From: Psychrobacter piscatorii
Lineage (GTDB): Bacteria > Pseudomonadota > Gammaproteobacteria > Pseudomonadales > Moraxellaceae
Assembly (NCBI RefSeq): GCF_001444505.1
Contig: NZ_LNDJ01000061.1
Coordinates: 1-39,089, forward strand
Length of the DNA: 39,089 nucleotides
Direction of reading: 5' to 3'
Shown: positions 18,843 through 26,180 of the stretch, piece after piece
Numbering within the stretch: position 1 is the stretch's first letter
Layout of the letters: the number at the start of each line of letters is the position of its first letter
Notes under the pieces: model-generated
Seen by the model: only the letters and a program-made list of their open reading frames with translations
The model's database searches: none
What the model was told of the DNA's origin: nothing
Position numbers and translations under genes: made by a program

Positions 18843-20054
18843 TTAAGACGCTTTGCTAGTCACAGCACGCTGTAAGATACGACGTGAGACGTCTAAATCG
18901 TTTTTGCCGTGCTCACCAAGTTTGACCATGTTATGTGCATCAAGTTGCTTGATAATTGGATCAATCGCTGACTCAGTCAAATCGACGTCTTCTAAGCTCA
19001 CCGGCAAGCCAAGTTCGCGGAAGAAGTTTTCAGTATAGACAATAGCCGTTTCGATGATTGAATCGTCGTCTTGGTCAGTATCAGTGATGTTCCATACGTT
19101 ACGTGCGTACTGGAGTAGTTTTTCTTTTTTGCTTTCTTTTAGCTCACGCATGACCGATGGCAAGACGATGGTCAAGGTACGTGCATGATCGATGGCGTGT
19201 AGTGACGTAAGCTCATGACCAACCATATGGGTTGTCCAGTCTTGTGGTACACCAGTACCGATCAGACCATTCAATGCCATTGTTGCTGTCCACATAATGT
19301 TCTTACGTGTTTCTAGGTTTTCTGGATCTTGCTTAACCACTAGGCCTTCATCAATAAGGATTTTGAGCAAGCTTTCAGCAAAGGCATCTTGGACTTTAGC
19401 ATTGACTGGATAAGTCAGATACTGTTCCATCACATGGACGAATGCATCAGCAACACCATTCATAACCTGACGTTCAGGTAATGTAAGGGTTTTTACTGGA
19501 TCTAGGATTGAGAATTTAGGGAAGGCTAATGGGTTACCAAATGGCAGTTTTGCTTGACGTTCGCTATAGTTAATTACGCCGCCTGAGTTCATTTCAGAAC
19601 CCGTTGCTGGGATGGTCAATACTGCACCTAGGTCAATAGCAGAATCGATGTTTTTGCAATAACCTGTTAGCGCGTCCCAAGCTTGGTCACGTGAGACAGT
19701 ACCATCTTCTTCAGTCAATGAAGATACGAGTGCCACAAATTTACTGCCATCAATTACAGAACCACCGCCAACTGCTAATAAGAAGTCGATGTTGTGCTCA
19801 TTCACCATGTCGGCTGCTTTTAATAGTGTGGTGAATTCTGGGTTAGCCTCGATACCACCAAATTCAAAGACGGTACGGTCACCGCTAGCCGCTAATGCAG
19901 TTTTTACTTCATCCAAAGTACCGGTACGCTGTGCTGAACCACCACCGTAAGTAATAAGAACGCGTGCATCAGTAGGGACTAGGTCTGATAACTGTTCGAT
20001 TTGACCTTCACCAAAAACGATGCGGACTGGGTTGTAGTATTGAAAGTTATTCAT
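18843..20054 (-). CDS. YqhD-like NADPH-dependent iron-type aldehyde reductase
   Basis: Group III metal-dependent alcohol dehydrogenase that reduces short-chain aldehydes, including lipid-peroxidation products, with NADPH. The chosen protein has 403 residues (E. coli YqhD has 387). It has TYGGGSAQRTG (35-45, NADPH phosphate pocket), GGGSVIDGSKF (96-106), PATGSEMNSGG and the metal ligands D203, H207, H276 and H290. The spacing between these ligands equals that of E. coli D194, H198, H267 and H281. The open frame begins at 20108, but ATG 20054 follows TTAGGAATTTT and aligns with the conserved MNNFQYYNP start. An operator-like sequence lies 115 bases upstream, pointing to control by the adjacent NemR-like repressor. 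The family is firm; regulation is inferred. Confidence 0.93.
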   Translation of the reverse strand: MNNFQYYNPVRIVFGEGQIEQLSDLVPTDARVLITYGGGSAQRTGTLDEVKTALAASGDRTVFEFGGIEANPEFTTLLKAADMVNEHNIDFLLAVGGGSVIDGSKFVALVSSLTEEDGTVSRDQAWDALTGYCKNIDSAIDLGAVLTIPATGSEMNSGGVINYSERQAKLPFGNPLAFPKFSILDPVKTLTLPERQVMNGVADAFVHVMEQYLTYPVNAKVQDAFAESLLKILIDEGLVVKQDPENLETRKNIMWTATMALNGLIGTGVPQDWTTHMVGHELTSLHAIDHARTLTIVLPSVMRELKESKKEKLLQYARNVWNITDTDQDDDSIIETAIVYTENFFRELGLPVSLEDVDLTESAIDPIIKQLDAHNMVKLGEHGKNDLDVSRRILQRAVTSKAS

Positions 20055-20157
20055 AAAATTCCTAATGTTGACAAAAATGGTTCCGTCAAATATGTTGACG
20101 TTAAACAAAGAATGGTAAGCAATGCTTATTTTACATTTGCTCTAAAGCTTGATGCGC

Positions 20158-20185
20158 ATTGTACATCAATTAGACCAGTCGTCTA
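20158..20185 (-). promoter_or_regulatory. Candidate promoter of the aldehyde reductase, overlapped by the operator
   Basis: On the minus strand the -10 TACAAT (20158-20163, 5/6) is preceded by a 16-base spacer and TAGACG (20180-20185, 4/6). The -35 is thus the outer half-site of the operator, which would allow direct repression. The leader would be about 100 bases. Confidence 0.35.
20169..20185. promoter_or_regulatory. NemR-type operator copy 1
   Basis: ATTAGACCAGTCGTCTA is identical over 17 bases to the copy at 21099-21115 and in the same orientation. It contains the inverted half-sites TAGAC and GTCTA separated by five bases. The E. coli NemR box is, as I recall, TAGACC-N4-GGTCTA. The site lies between the repressor stop and the aldehyde reductase start. 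Confidence 0.7.
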
Positions 20186-20280
20186 GTTATTCTTTATAAA
20201 TGATTACAAAACTCTCATACAACGTTTTTATCAAGTATTGGGATTTTAAGTAACAATAGAATGTGTGGGCGCAAACATAA

Positions 20281-20303
20281 GCCCCCAATTTAGGGGGGGG
20301 CTC
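20281..20303 (-). terminator. GC-rich hairpin after the tetR-family gene, with a G8 run
   Basis: On the minus strand AGCCCCCCCC pairs with GGGGGCT around a TAAATT loop, followed by a modest T content. It lies 28 bases after the repressor stop. The eight-base G run (20293-20300, plus strand) could vary in length by slippage. A terminator role is likely but not ideal in form. Confidence 0.5.
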
Positions 20304-20330
20304 CAATATCAAGACCATTACTGTTTATTA

Positions 20331-20936
20331 TCAACGTCCCATTTGAGTCGTCGTCATTTGCCAAATTTCCGCTAGGGGTGTATTCGTTTGGCTGATCTTA
20401 GCCATTAGGCTGGCACCAAGCCACGCAAAGTACCAACGCTTGGCCATACTCTCAGCTGAGATATTGTCGTGACGAGGGACCGAGCCATCTGTCCAACCTG
20501 CTTTGATTAGTTCAGCCAGCCATGAGGTGGTTTGTTGGTAGCCAGCATCAAGGGCTTTACGCATGGTTTCTGACATATCTGCCACTTCTGCGCTTAGCTT
20601 CACTACCAAGCATTTCTCGTGATCACAACCATTCTGCTGGGTGTCGTACCAGTTTTGGAAGTAATCATATAGCTTTTGCTGGGCGCTCACATTTTGTGCA
20701 TCGATGATATCAAGACGAGCTTTATATAAGCTGAAGTAATGATTGATGATGGCCTCACCAAAGGCTTCTTTTGAGGCAAAATAATGATAAAAAGAGCCTT
20801 TAGGCACGCCAGCTGTGTCTAAGATTTGTTTGAGGCCGACAGCGGTAAAGCCTTTTTTGGCTATTAATTGGTAACCAGTGGCAAGCAAATGAGCTTTGGT
20901 ATCGGGTGTGGTGCTAGTGTCTGTGATATTAGACAT
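20331..20936 (-). CDS. NemR-like TetR-family electrophile-sensing repressor
   Basis: The 201-residue TetR protein has a helix-turn-helix at about 25-55 (GLKQILDTAGVPKGSFYHYF), then SKEAFG. The ligand-domain motif KCLVVKLSAEVADMSETMRKALD is close to that of E. coli NemR. C109 aligns with NemR C106, the redox/electrophile-sensing cysteine, and K180 in GASLMAKIS aligns with NemR K175. A second cysteine, C104, is five residues upstream. NemR loses DNA binding after reaction with HOCl, methylglyoxal, quinones or N-ethylmaleimide. Here the repressor probably controls itself, the aldehyde reductase and the aldehyde dehydrogenase through the two operators. The Shine-Dalgarno (GGGAGAA) is rather far from the ATG. 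Alignment is from memory, so the NemR subclass is likely rather than proven. Confidence 0.88.
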   Translation of the reverse strand: MSNITDTSTTPDTKAHLLATGYQLIAKKGFTAVGLKQILDTAGVPKGSFYHYFASKEAFGEAIINHYFSLYKARLDIIDAQNVSAQQKLYDYFQNWYDTQQNGCDHEKCLVVKLSAEVADMSETMRKALDAGYQQTTSWLAELIKAGWTDGSVPRHDNISAESMAKRWYFAWLGASLMAKISQTNTPLAEIWQMTTTQMGR

Positions 20937-21090
20937 AAATAGAATTTTCTCCCTTGATAATCGTAGTAATAGGGTCGTCAGGTTTCATTTGAGCGTCATG
21001 TCGATGGCATATTCTAATGCTATATATTTATATGTGTTACGTTTTATCGACAATATTGGCTGAAAAAATAGTCCTGTTTTATTAATAGCT

Positions 21091-21119
21091 ATGGTAGCAT
21101 TAGACCAGTCGTCTATCAA
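21091..21119 (-). promoter_or_regulatory. Promoter of the NemR-like repressor gene
   Basis: On the minus strand the -35 TTGATA (21114-21119, 5/6) and -10 TACCAT (21091-21096, 4/6) are exactly 17 bases apart. Operator copy 2 fills the spacer, which would give autorepression. The leader to the ATG is about 150 bases. Confidence 0.5.
21099..21115. promoter_or_regulatory. NemR-type operator copy 2, in the divergent tetR/aldehyde dehydrogenase region
   Basis: ATTAGACCAGTCGTCTA is identical to copy 1. It lies about 163 bases from the repressor start and 170 from the aldehyde dehydrogenase start. A weak plus-strand promoter (TTGGCT, 18-base spacer, TATTAA) lies just upstream, which would place the operator near +10 of the aldehyde dehydrogenase transcript. 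The remainder of 20937-21284 is AT-rich with nothing else recognisable. Confidence 0.7.
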
Positions 21120-21284
21120 GGTAGGTTTTGTTCTTATCAATTATCATAAATTTTCGATTTTAATTTATGTCAATTTGTGATTTAACCATAACTGTGAGTA
21201 TCTTACCTATAAGACAGCTTCAACTATTTTATTCAAAGTACTGAAAATAAATTTTTATATAACAAAGCAAAAATAAGGATAATT

Positions 21285-22769
21285 ATGTCAAGCAATGATA
21301 ATAGCAGTAATGCCTATAGCGATTTTCATTTGCAATTCATTGGCGGTGAATGGCAAAAAGGTAAAGATGATAGCATTAATACTGATACTAATCCCTACAA
21401 TGGCGATACGATTGTAGAAATTCAGCAAGCGACTAAAGAACAGCTTGATGAAGCATACGATGCTGCCGACCAAGCGCAAGCCAAATGGGCAAAAACGACG
21501 CCAGCTGAGCGTGCAGCTGTTATGTATAAGGTAGTCAGTATCCTAGATCAGCGCCAAGATGAAATCGTTGACTGGTTGATCAAAGAGTCGGGCAGTACAC
21601 GCATTAAAGCCATGGTTGAATTTAGCTCGGCACGTGCCATCACGCTTGAAGCAGCGTCTTTTCCTAACCGCGTACACGGTGAGATTCGCCCCTCTAACAC
21701 TCCTGGCAAAGAAAACTTCATTTATCGCGAGCCCATCGGAGTGGTAGCAGTCATTAGCCCATGGAACTTTCCGCTGCATTTAACCCAGCGTTCTATCGCA
21801 CCAGCATTAGCCCTTGGTAATGCGGTTGTATTAAAGCCAGCAAGCGACACACCAGTGACAGGTGGCTTACTACTGGCAAAAGTATTTGAAGAAGCGGGTC
21901 TGCCAAAAGGTCTACTAAACGTCGTGGTCGGCTCAGGTAGTGAGATAGGCGATGCCATCGTCGAGCACAAAGCGCCAAGCTTAGTATCATTCACAGGTTC
22001 AACCTCAGTGGGTAAACATATTGGTGAGCTTGCGAACGGCGGTGAGTATATCAAGCAAGTGGCGCTTGAGCTTGGTGGTAACAGCCCATTTGTTGTACTC
22101 AAGGATGCTGATATTGAGCAAGCAGTCAAAGCCGCTGCCTTCGGTAAATTCTTGCATCAAGGTCAAATCTGTATCGCCATCAATAGGGTCATTGTGGAAG
22201 ACGAGATATATGATGACTTTGTAGAGCGTTTCTTGGCGCACGTCAAAACATTGAATGTCGGTGACCCTAATAAGCAAGATACGGCTGTTGGCCCTATCAT
22301 CAACGAAAAACAACTCAAATCGCTCAAAGAGAAAATCGCCAAAGCGCAGGATGAAGGCGCGAAAATGATACTCAGTGGTGAGATTGAAGGCCAAGTCGTA
22401 CCGCCGCATATCTTTACTGAAGTCACTCGCGAGATGGATCTATCCTGTAATGAAGTATTTGGCCCCTTGGTTGGTATTATCCGTGCCAAAGATGAAGACG
22501 ATGCATTATCAATCGCCAATGATTCTATGTATGGCCTATCTAGTGCTGTGTTCACTGCTGATATGCAAAAAGGTCTACGTTTCGCTCGTGGTGTCAGAGC
22601 TGGTATGACCCATATCAATGACATCTCAGTGAACGACGAAAGTAACACGCCATTTGGTGGTGAGAAAAACTCAGGTATCGGTCGCTTTAACGGTGAGTGG
22701 GTACTAGAAGAATTCACCAGAACACATTGGATTTCAATGCAAAACGAGCCACGTCAGTATCCGTTCTAA
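21285..22769 (+). CDS. NAD(P)+-dependent aldehyde dehydrogenase (benzaldehyde/vanillin dehydrogenase-like)
   Basis: Oxidises aldehydes to carboxylic acids in the cytosol. The 494-residue protein has the full aldehyde dehydrogenase set: SPWNF (159-163), KPAS (184-187), FTGSTSVGK (236-244), ELGGNSP with general base E262, GQICIAINR with nucleophile C296, EVFGP and [12 protein letters not shown]. The FIGGEW N-terminus and GQICIAINR loop resemble benzaldehyde/vanillin-type enzymes, so aromatic aldehydes are possible substrates. AAGGATAATT precedes the ATG. It diverges from the NemR-like gene with an operator between them, and ends in a strong terminator. Together with the aldehyde reductase across the repressor it gives oxidative and reductive routes for the same toxic class. 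The substrate is inferred. Confidence 0.93.
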   Translation: MSSNDNSSNAYSDFHLQFIGGEWQKGKDDSINTDTNPYNGDTIVEIQQATKEQLDEAYDAADQAQAKWAKTTPAERAAVMYKVVSILDQRQDEIVDWLIKESGSTRIKAMVEFSSARAITLEAASFPNRVHGEIRPSNTPGKENFIYREPIGVVAVISPWNFPLHLTQRSIAPALALGNAVVLKPASDTPVTGGLLLAKVFEEAGLPKGLLNVVVGSGSEIGDAIVEHKAPSLVSFTGSTSVGKHIGELANGGEYIKQVALELGGNSPFVVLKDADIEQAVKAAAFGKFLHQGQICIAINRVIVEDEIYDDFVERFLAHVKTLNVGDPNKQDTAVGPIINEKQLKSLKEKIAKAQDEGAKMILSGEIEGQVVPPHIFTEVTREMDLSCNEVFGPLVGIIRAKDEDDALSIANDSMYGLSSAVFTADMQKGLRFARGVRAGMTHINDISVNDESNTPFGGEKNSGIGRFNGEWVLEEFTRTHWISMQNEPRQYPF

Positions 22770-22792
22770 TAGCATTGCACTACGATAAATAA

Positions 22793-22826
22793 TAAAAAAA
22801 GACCGCTTCGATAGCGGTCTTTTTTT
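22793..22826. terminator. Bidirectional terminator after the aldehyde dehydrogenase
   Basis: GACCGCT / AGCGGTC stem with a 5-base loop, flanked by a run of A and a run of T. It can also end the convergent small gene on the minus strand. Confidence 0.93.
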
Positions 22827-22887
22827 GTGATGTTCGATGGTTGTGCTTGAACCTACTTATATGACAATTAGCCTATAGTCTAGTCAT

Positions 22888-23133
22888 CTATCTAGCATGA
22901 AAGCCCAATAACCCTTCAATCTCTTCGATACTCATACGCCTAACTAGGGCTTGCTCTTCAACTGACAAGCGATTGGTATGTTCTTTTATCATGGTATGGA
23001 TGCTCCGAGATATCTCAGAGGTGGTGGCGTAATACATTTGTGGCTGCTCTTTCGTCAGTCTCATCAAGAATCGATTGATAAGTTTGCGTTTTTCATCCGA
23101 TTTGTTCTCTTCAGCGATATTTTTTTCGGTCAT
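22888..23133 (-). CDS. Small unknown charged protein, divergent from nnrS
   Basis: I do not recognise this 81-residue protein. It is hydrophilic and mostly helical by composition, with a K/E-rich first 20 residues and a conserved-looking core (LMRLTKEQPQMYY, RRMSIEEIEGLLGF). It has no cysteine, no membrane segment and no signal peptide. Evidence that it is real is a strong Shine-Dalgarno (AGGAG, 6 bases from ATG), a normal start and stop, and a convergent terminator. It diverges from nnrS-nsrR with a 234-base shared upstream region that includes the NsrR-type palindrome. A link to NO or anaerobic metabolism is possible but unproven. Confidence 0.7.
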   Translation of the reverse strand: MTEKNIAEENKSDEKRKLINRFLMRLTKEQPQMYYATTSEISRSIHTMIKEHTNRLSVEEQALVRRMSIEEIEGLLGFHAR

Positions 23134-23273
23134 GGTATTCTCCTAGAGGTAGGCCATTTAAGCAGTCGGGGATATGAGAGTCAATAACAGGAGTGTAATG
23201 GTCGCTGTCACAATATCTATCACAACCTCTATATCAGTTATGACCTCTGTTATGACAATGGATAAATGACTTT

Positions 23274-23301
23274 TTAACAATGGTATTGTATAAACTATAA
23301 C
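23274..23301 (+). promoter_or_regulatory. nnrS-nsrR promoter
   Basis: The -35 TTAACA (23274-23279, 5/6) and -10 TATAAC (23296-23301, 5/6) have a 16-base spacer. The NsrR-type palindrome begins at the next base, so the transcription start would fall inside it. Confidence 0.6.
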
Positions 23302-23318
23302 ATTCATTTAAAATGAAT
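23302..23318 (+). promoter_or_regulatory. NsrR-binding palindrome
   Basis: ATTCATTT-A-AAATGAAT is a perfect 8-1-8 inverted repeat. It fits the AT-rich palindromic NsrR operator of proteobacteria (E. coli form, from memory, AAGATGYATTT-N-AAATRCATCTT), with CTT following the right half. The right half AAATGAATC recurs at 23338-23346, suggesting a second weaker site. NsrR is encoded downstream in the same operon. Confidence 0.72.
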
Positions 23319-23367
23319 CTTTAAATAACTGTTATTTAAATGAATCACTAATCATAATCTGAACGCT

Positions 23368-24597
23368 ATGCAATCAATCAAATTACCGACGCAGCCACCA
23401 AGCTCACCGCACCCTATTCTCAATCTTAGTTTTCGCGTTTTCTTTAGTGGGGCGGCAGTCTTTGCAGTACTTATCATGACTTTATGGGCGTTCGTTTTTA
23501 CCGGTCATACTGATATCGCCGCGCAGACATTGAATCCACTGTATTGGCATGGTCATGAGATGATTTATGGTTATGCTTTAGCCGTGGTCGCAGGTTTTTT
23601 ATTGACCGCTGTGCAGACTTGGACTGGGGTGAAGATGCCTTATGGCTATAAGCTGTTAGCTATTTTTAGCTATTGGTTAATCGCGCGCTTGAGCTGGTTG
23701 GCCTTTGGCTTAGGTCTAGATATTGGTGCGGGGCTACTACTATTAGCGGCTATATTTGATATGTTGTTTGTCGCCTCAATGGCGTGGGTAGTGTTTCGAG
23801 CAGTACTGCAAGTTAAGCAATACAAGCAAATGGGGATTTTGGCCAAACTTGCGCTACTCACCTTAGGCAACGGACTGTGCTATTGGGGCATTTTTGCTAA
23901 TGATATGACTGTCACTAAGATAGGGGTGTATTTAGGGTTTTATCTAATCATCGGCTTGGTGTTGACGATTGGCCGGCGCGTGGTACCGTTTTTTATTGAG
24001 CGCGGATTGGCCTATGATGGTATTGATATCAAAGTACGCAATAGCAAATGGCAAGATGTCTTGAGTCTGGTTTTTTTCTTGACTTTTTTTATCACTGATC
24101 TATTTTATCCTAATAAATATCTGCTCACTATCACTGCTCTTGGGGTGGCTATCGTCAATCTCATACGTTTAGCCGGTTGGTATCACCCAAAGATCTGGCA
24201 AAAGCCTTTACTGTGGTCATTGTATTTAGCGTTTTTTGGCATGTGTTTGAGCTTTATCTTATACGCTTTGCAGCCTTGGCTTGGCTTTAGTCACAGTCTG
24301 GCGGTACATGCCTTATCTATCGCTGGCGTTGGTATGATGACACTGGCGATGATGGCGCGAGTATCACTAGGCCATACAGGGCGCAATATTCATCAGCCGC
24401 CAAAGATGGTCAATGTGATGTTTGCGCTCATGGTATTAGTATTTGTCAGCCGCGCATTTTTGCCTATTATCGCTGTCGAACATTACTTATTATGGGTGAT
24501 GATTGCGCAAGGCGCTTGGATTAGCTGCTTTGTACTATTTTGCATCAGCTATTTACCGATATTGTCCAAGCCCAGACCAGATGGTTTGTTTGGTTAA
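23368..24597 (+). CDS. nnrS: NnrS family haem/copper membrane protein (nitric oxide stress)
   Basis: Polytopic inner-membrane protein that protects against nitric oxide and nitrosative damage, part of NsrR/NNR-controlled regulons. The 409-residue sequence has about 12 hydrophobic segments and the NnrS hallmark WHGHEMIYGYA (60-70), whose histidines H61 and H63 are candidate metal or haem ligands. VVAGFLLTAVQTWTG, RRVVPFFIERG and MMARVSLGHTGR also match the family. It has no strong Shine-Dalgarno before the ATG. Its stop lies 27 bases before the nsrR ATG with no terminator, so the two form an operon. Expression should rise when NO destroys the NsrR cluster. The molecular mechanism of NnrS remains poorly known. 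Confidence 0.93.
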   Translation: MQSIKLPTQPPSSPHPILNLSFRVFFSGAAVFAVLIMTLWAFVFTGHTDIAAQTLNPLYWHGHEMIYGYALAVVAGFLLTAVQTWTGVKMPYGYKLLAIFSYWLIARLSWLAFGLGLDIGAGLLLLAAIFDMLFVASMAWVVFRAVLQVKQYKQMGILAKLALLTLGNGLCYWGIFANDMTVTKIGVYLGFYLIIGLVLTIGRRVVPFFIERGLAYDGIDIKVRNSKWQDVLSLVFFLTFFITDLFYPNKYLLTITALGVAIVNLIRLAGWYHPKIWQKPLLWSLYLAFFGMCLSFILYALQPWLGFSHSLAVHALSIAGVGMMTLAMMARVSLGHTGRNIHQPPKMVNVMFALMVLVFVSRAFLPIIAVEHYLLWVMIAQGAWISCFVLFCISYLPILSKPRPDGLFG

Positions 24598-24624
24598 ATT
24601 TGAATTGTTAAGGAGCATTTGCCC

Positions 24625-25155
24625 ATGAAGTTGACGAACTATAGTGATTATGCGCTGCGCTCCTTAATCTATCTAGCCGTAAAGCCTGAGCCGCAGGCTT
24701 TAGCGAACATCAGTGATATTGCTAACAGCTATGATATCTCGAGAAGTCATCTGACAAAGATTATTCATCAATTAGGTCAATTGGGTTATATAGAAACGAT
24801 TCGCGGTAAAAATGGCGGTAGCAGGCTTGCCCGTGCGCCTGAAAATATCAATTTAGGTATACTCATTAAGCAGATAGAGCCGGACTTTGCGTTGGTTGAG
24901 TGCTTTGCAGCAACTGTACCTAAGACTGATGCCACGACGCAACAAGGCTTACCGATAACCTTGATTGATGAAACGGCTGATGAGACAGCTAACAAGGCCT
25001 CATCAGTGACAAAGCAAGGCTGCGTTATCAGTCCTGTATGCCGATTAAAGGGGGTGTTTTTTGAAGCCCTTACTGCTTTTGTTAGCGTTTTAGAGGGCTA
25101 TACTTTAGCTGATATCATTAATAATAAAATTGAATTAAAGGCTTTGTTATCTTAA
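24625..25155 (+). CDS. nsrR: NsrR, Rrf2-family NO-sensing Fe-S repressor with insert in the cluster loop
   Basis: Binds a [4Fe-4S] cluster and represses NO-defence genes until NO attacks the cluster. The 176-residue protein has the Rrf2 winged helix (MKLTNYSDYALRSLIYLAV, then RSHLTKIIHQLGQLGYI and RGKNGGSRLA) and D8, the likely fourth cluster ligand as in Streptomyces NsrR. The cluster cysteines are C93, C133 and C139. The last two keep the normal six-residue spacing, but C93 to C133 is 40 apart, against 5 in E. coli (C91-C96). About 35 residues rich in T, A, D and K are thus inserted. The frame opens at a TTG (24619), but ATG 24625 lies 9 bases after AAGGAG and gives the canonical N-terminus. 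It is co-transcribed with nnrS and so likely autoregulated. Confidence 0.9.
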   Translation: MKLTNYSDYALRSLIYLAVKPEPQALANISDIANSYDISRSHLTKIIHQLGQLGYIETIRGKNGGSRLARAPENINLGILIKQIEPDFALVECFAATVPKTDATTQQGLPITLIDETADETANKASSVTKQGCVISPVCRLKGVFFEALTAFVSVLEGYTLADIINNKIELKALLS

Positions 25156-25317
25156 TTCAGTATTCGTGCTAAACATCAGAAGCGATAAAACATCTGGCTC
25201 GGATGCATATAAGCAGCGATATCATGTAATAGCGTACTGCTTTGTAGTAAAAGTTGTGCGATAACAATATATAACTAGCCTAAATAGCTTCTCATTTCCC
25301 ATAAAAGAGATAATCCG

Positions 25318-25761
25318 ATGTTTAAAATAAAAGTAGAGCGTACCGTAAATAAACCGATTGATGAGGTGTTTGAAGCCATAAGCGATCATGCCAGTTATGG
25401 ATTATTCAAAGCGGTAGGGACGGCTAAGCTACTAACAAAAGGCGATGACGAGCGTAACGGCGTTGGTGCTTTACGTACCATTCAGACGGGGCCAGTCAAA
25501 TTTTGGGAGCGAATTACGGCGTTTGAGCGTCCGACTCATATGCAGTACAAGATTGAAAAAGCCAGACCTGTTAAAGTGGATCACCGCAAAGGAAGCATAG
25601 ATTTAAAAGATTTAGGCGATGGTACTACGCAGGTAACATGGATATCTGAAGGTCGATTAGTGATACCATTACCCCTGATCGGCCGCTTGCTTGATCGCAA
25701 GATGCAAAAACAAGGTACGGTAGGATTTAGTAGTATACTCAAATCCATAGAAAGCCGCTAA
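25318..25761 (+). CDS. SRPBCC (START/polyketide-cyclase-like) small ligand-binding protein
   Basis: A 147-residue cytosolic protein with the Bet-v1-like fold: IKVERTVNKPIDEVFEAISDH at the N-terminus (strand and helix), a central antiparallel sheet, and a long C-terminal helix after PLIGRLLDRKM. Members bind hydrophobic ligands or act as cyclases or dehydratases. No catalytic motif lets me choose a function. AAGAG lies about 10 bases before the ATG. It is separated from nsrR by 162 bases that I could not assign, and it converges on the DUF1244 gene. Confidence 0.85.
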   Translation: MFKIKVERTVNKPIDEVFEAISDHASYGLFKAVGTAKLLTKGDDERNGVGALRTIQTGPVKFWERITAFERPTHMQYKIEKARPVKVDHRKGSIDLKDLGDGTTQVTWISEGRLVIPLPLIGRLLDRKMQKQGTVGFSSILKSIESR

Positions 25762-25772
25762 TTTAGCGGCTT
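25752..25772 (+). terminator. Hairpin overlapping the SRPBCC stop codon
   Basis: AAGCCGCTA / TAGCGGCTT forms a perfect stem with the stop codon in it, but only a broken T-rich stretch follows, so it is a weak terminator at best. The next gene is convergent. Confidence 0.4.
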
Positions 25773-25807
25773 CGTCTATTTTAAATTTTGAGCTTTATCT
25801 TGTAATC

Positions 25808-26119
25808 TTATTCTGCTTTGTTCTTAGCCGCTTCAAGCTCATTGAAGCGTGCTAACTGCTCAGGTGTGGCTGGCTGTTGATACTTCTGCTTCCACTCAGA
25901 GTAGGGCATACCATAGATCAGCTCACGAGCGTCTTCATAGTCGATGTCGATACCACGCTCCTCGCCAGCCGCTTTATACCACTTGGACAAGCAGTTGCGA
26001 CAAAAGTCAGCAAGGTTCATCAGCTCGATATTTTGTACATCTTTACGCTCGTCTAGATGAGCAAGTAAACGGCGAAATGCCGCAGCTTCTAATTCAATGT
26101 TAGATTCTAGTTTTGCCAT
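25808..26119 (-). CDS. DUF1244 family protein
   Basis: A 103-residue protein of a widespread proteobacterial family of unknown function. The diagnostic motif NLADFCRNCLSKWY (about 35-48) carries two cysteines in a CRNC arrangement; EDARELIYGMPYSEWKQKYQ follows. I recall structures of this family but no assigned activity. AGGAAA precedes the ATG. It sits upstream of nothing on its strand except the convergent SRPBCC gene, and 61 bases separate it from the MBL-like gene before it, so co-transcription with the MBL pair is possible. Confidence 0.9.
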   Translation of the reverse strand: MAKLESNIELEAAAFRRLLAHLDERKDVQNIELMNLADFCRNCLSKWYKAAGEERGIDIDYEDARELIYGMPYSEWKQKYQQPATPEQLARFNELEAAKNKAE

Positions 26120-26180
26120 AAAATTTTCCTAGTGGTTAATGCGTGGTAGCCGATATATCTTATTCAGAATCAACTATGGC

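Noticed and set aside
22163..22717. Minus-strand open frame of 184 codons within the aldehyde dehydrogenase gene
   Set aside because: Antisense shadow rich in Ser and Pro, with no ribosome binding site.
23221..23260. Imperfect direct repeats (GTTATGAC twice) upstream of nnrS as an FNR or NNR site
   Set aside because: No TTGAT-N4-ATCAA-like symmetry is present, and the repeats are too degenerate to support an activator site.
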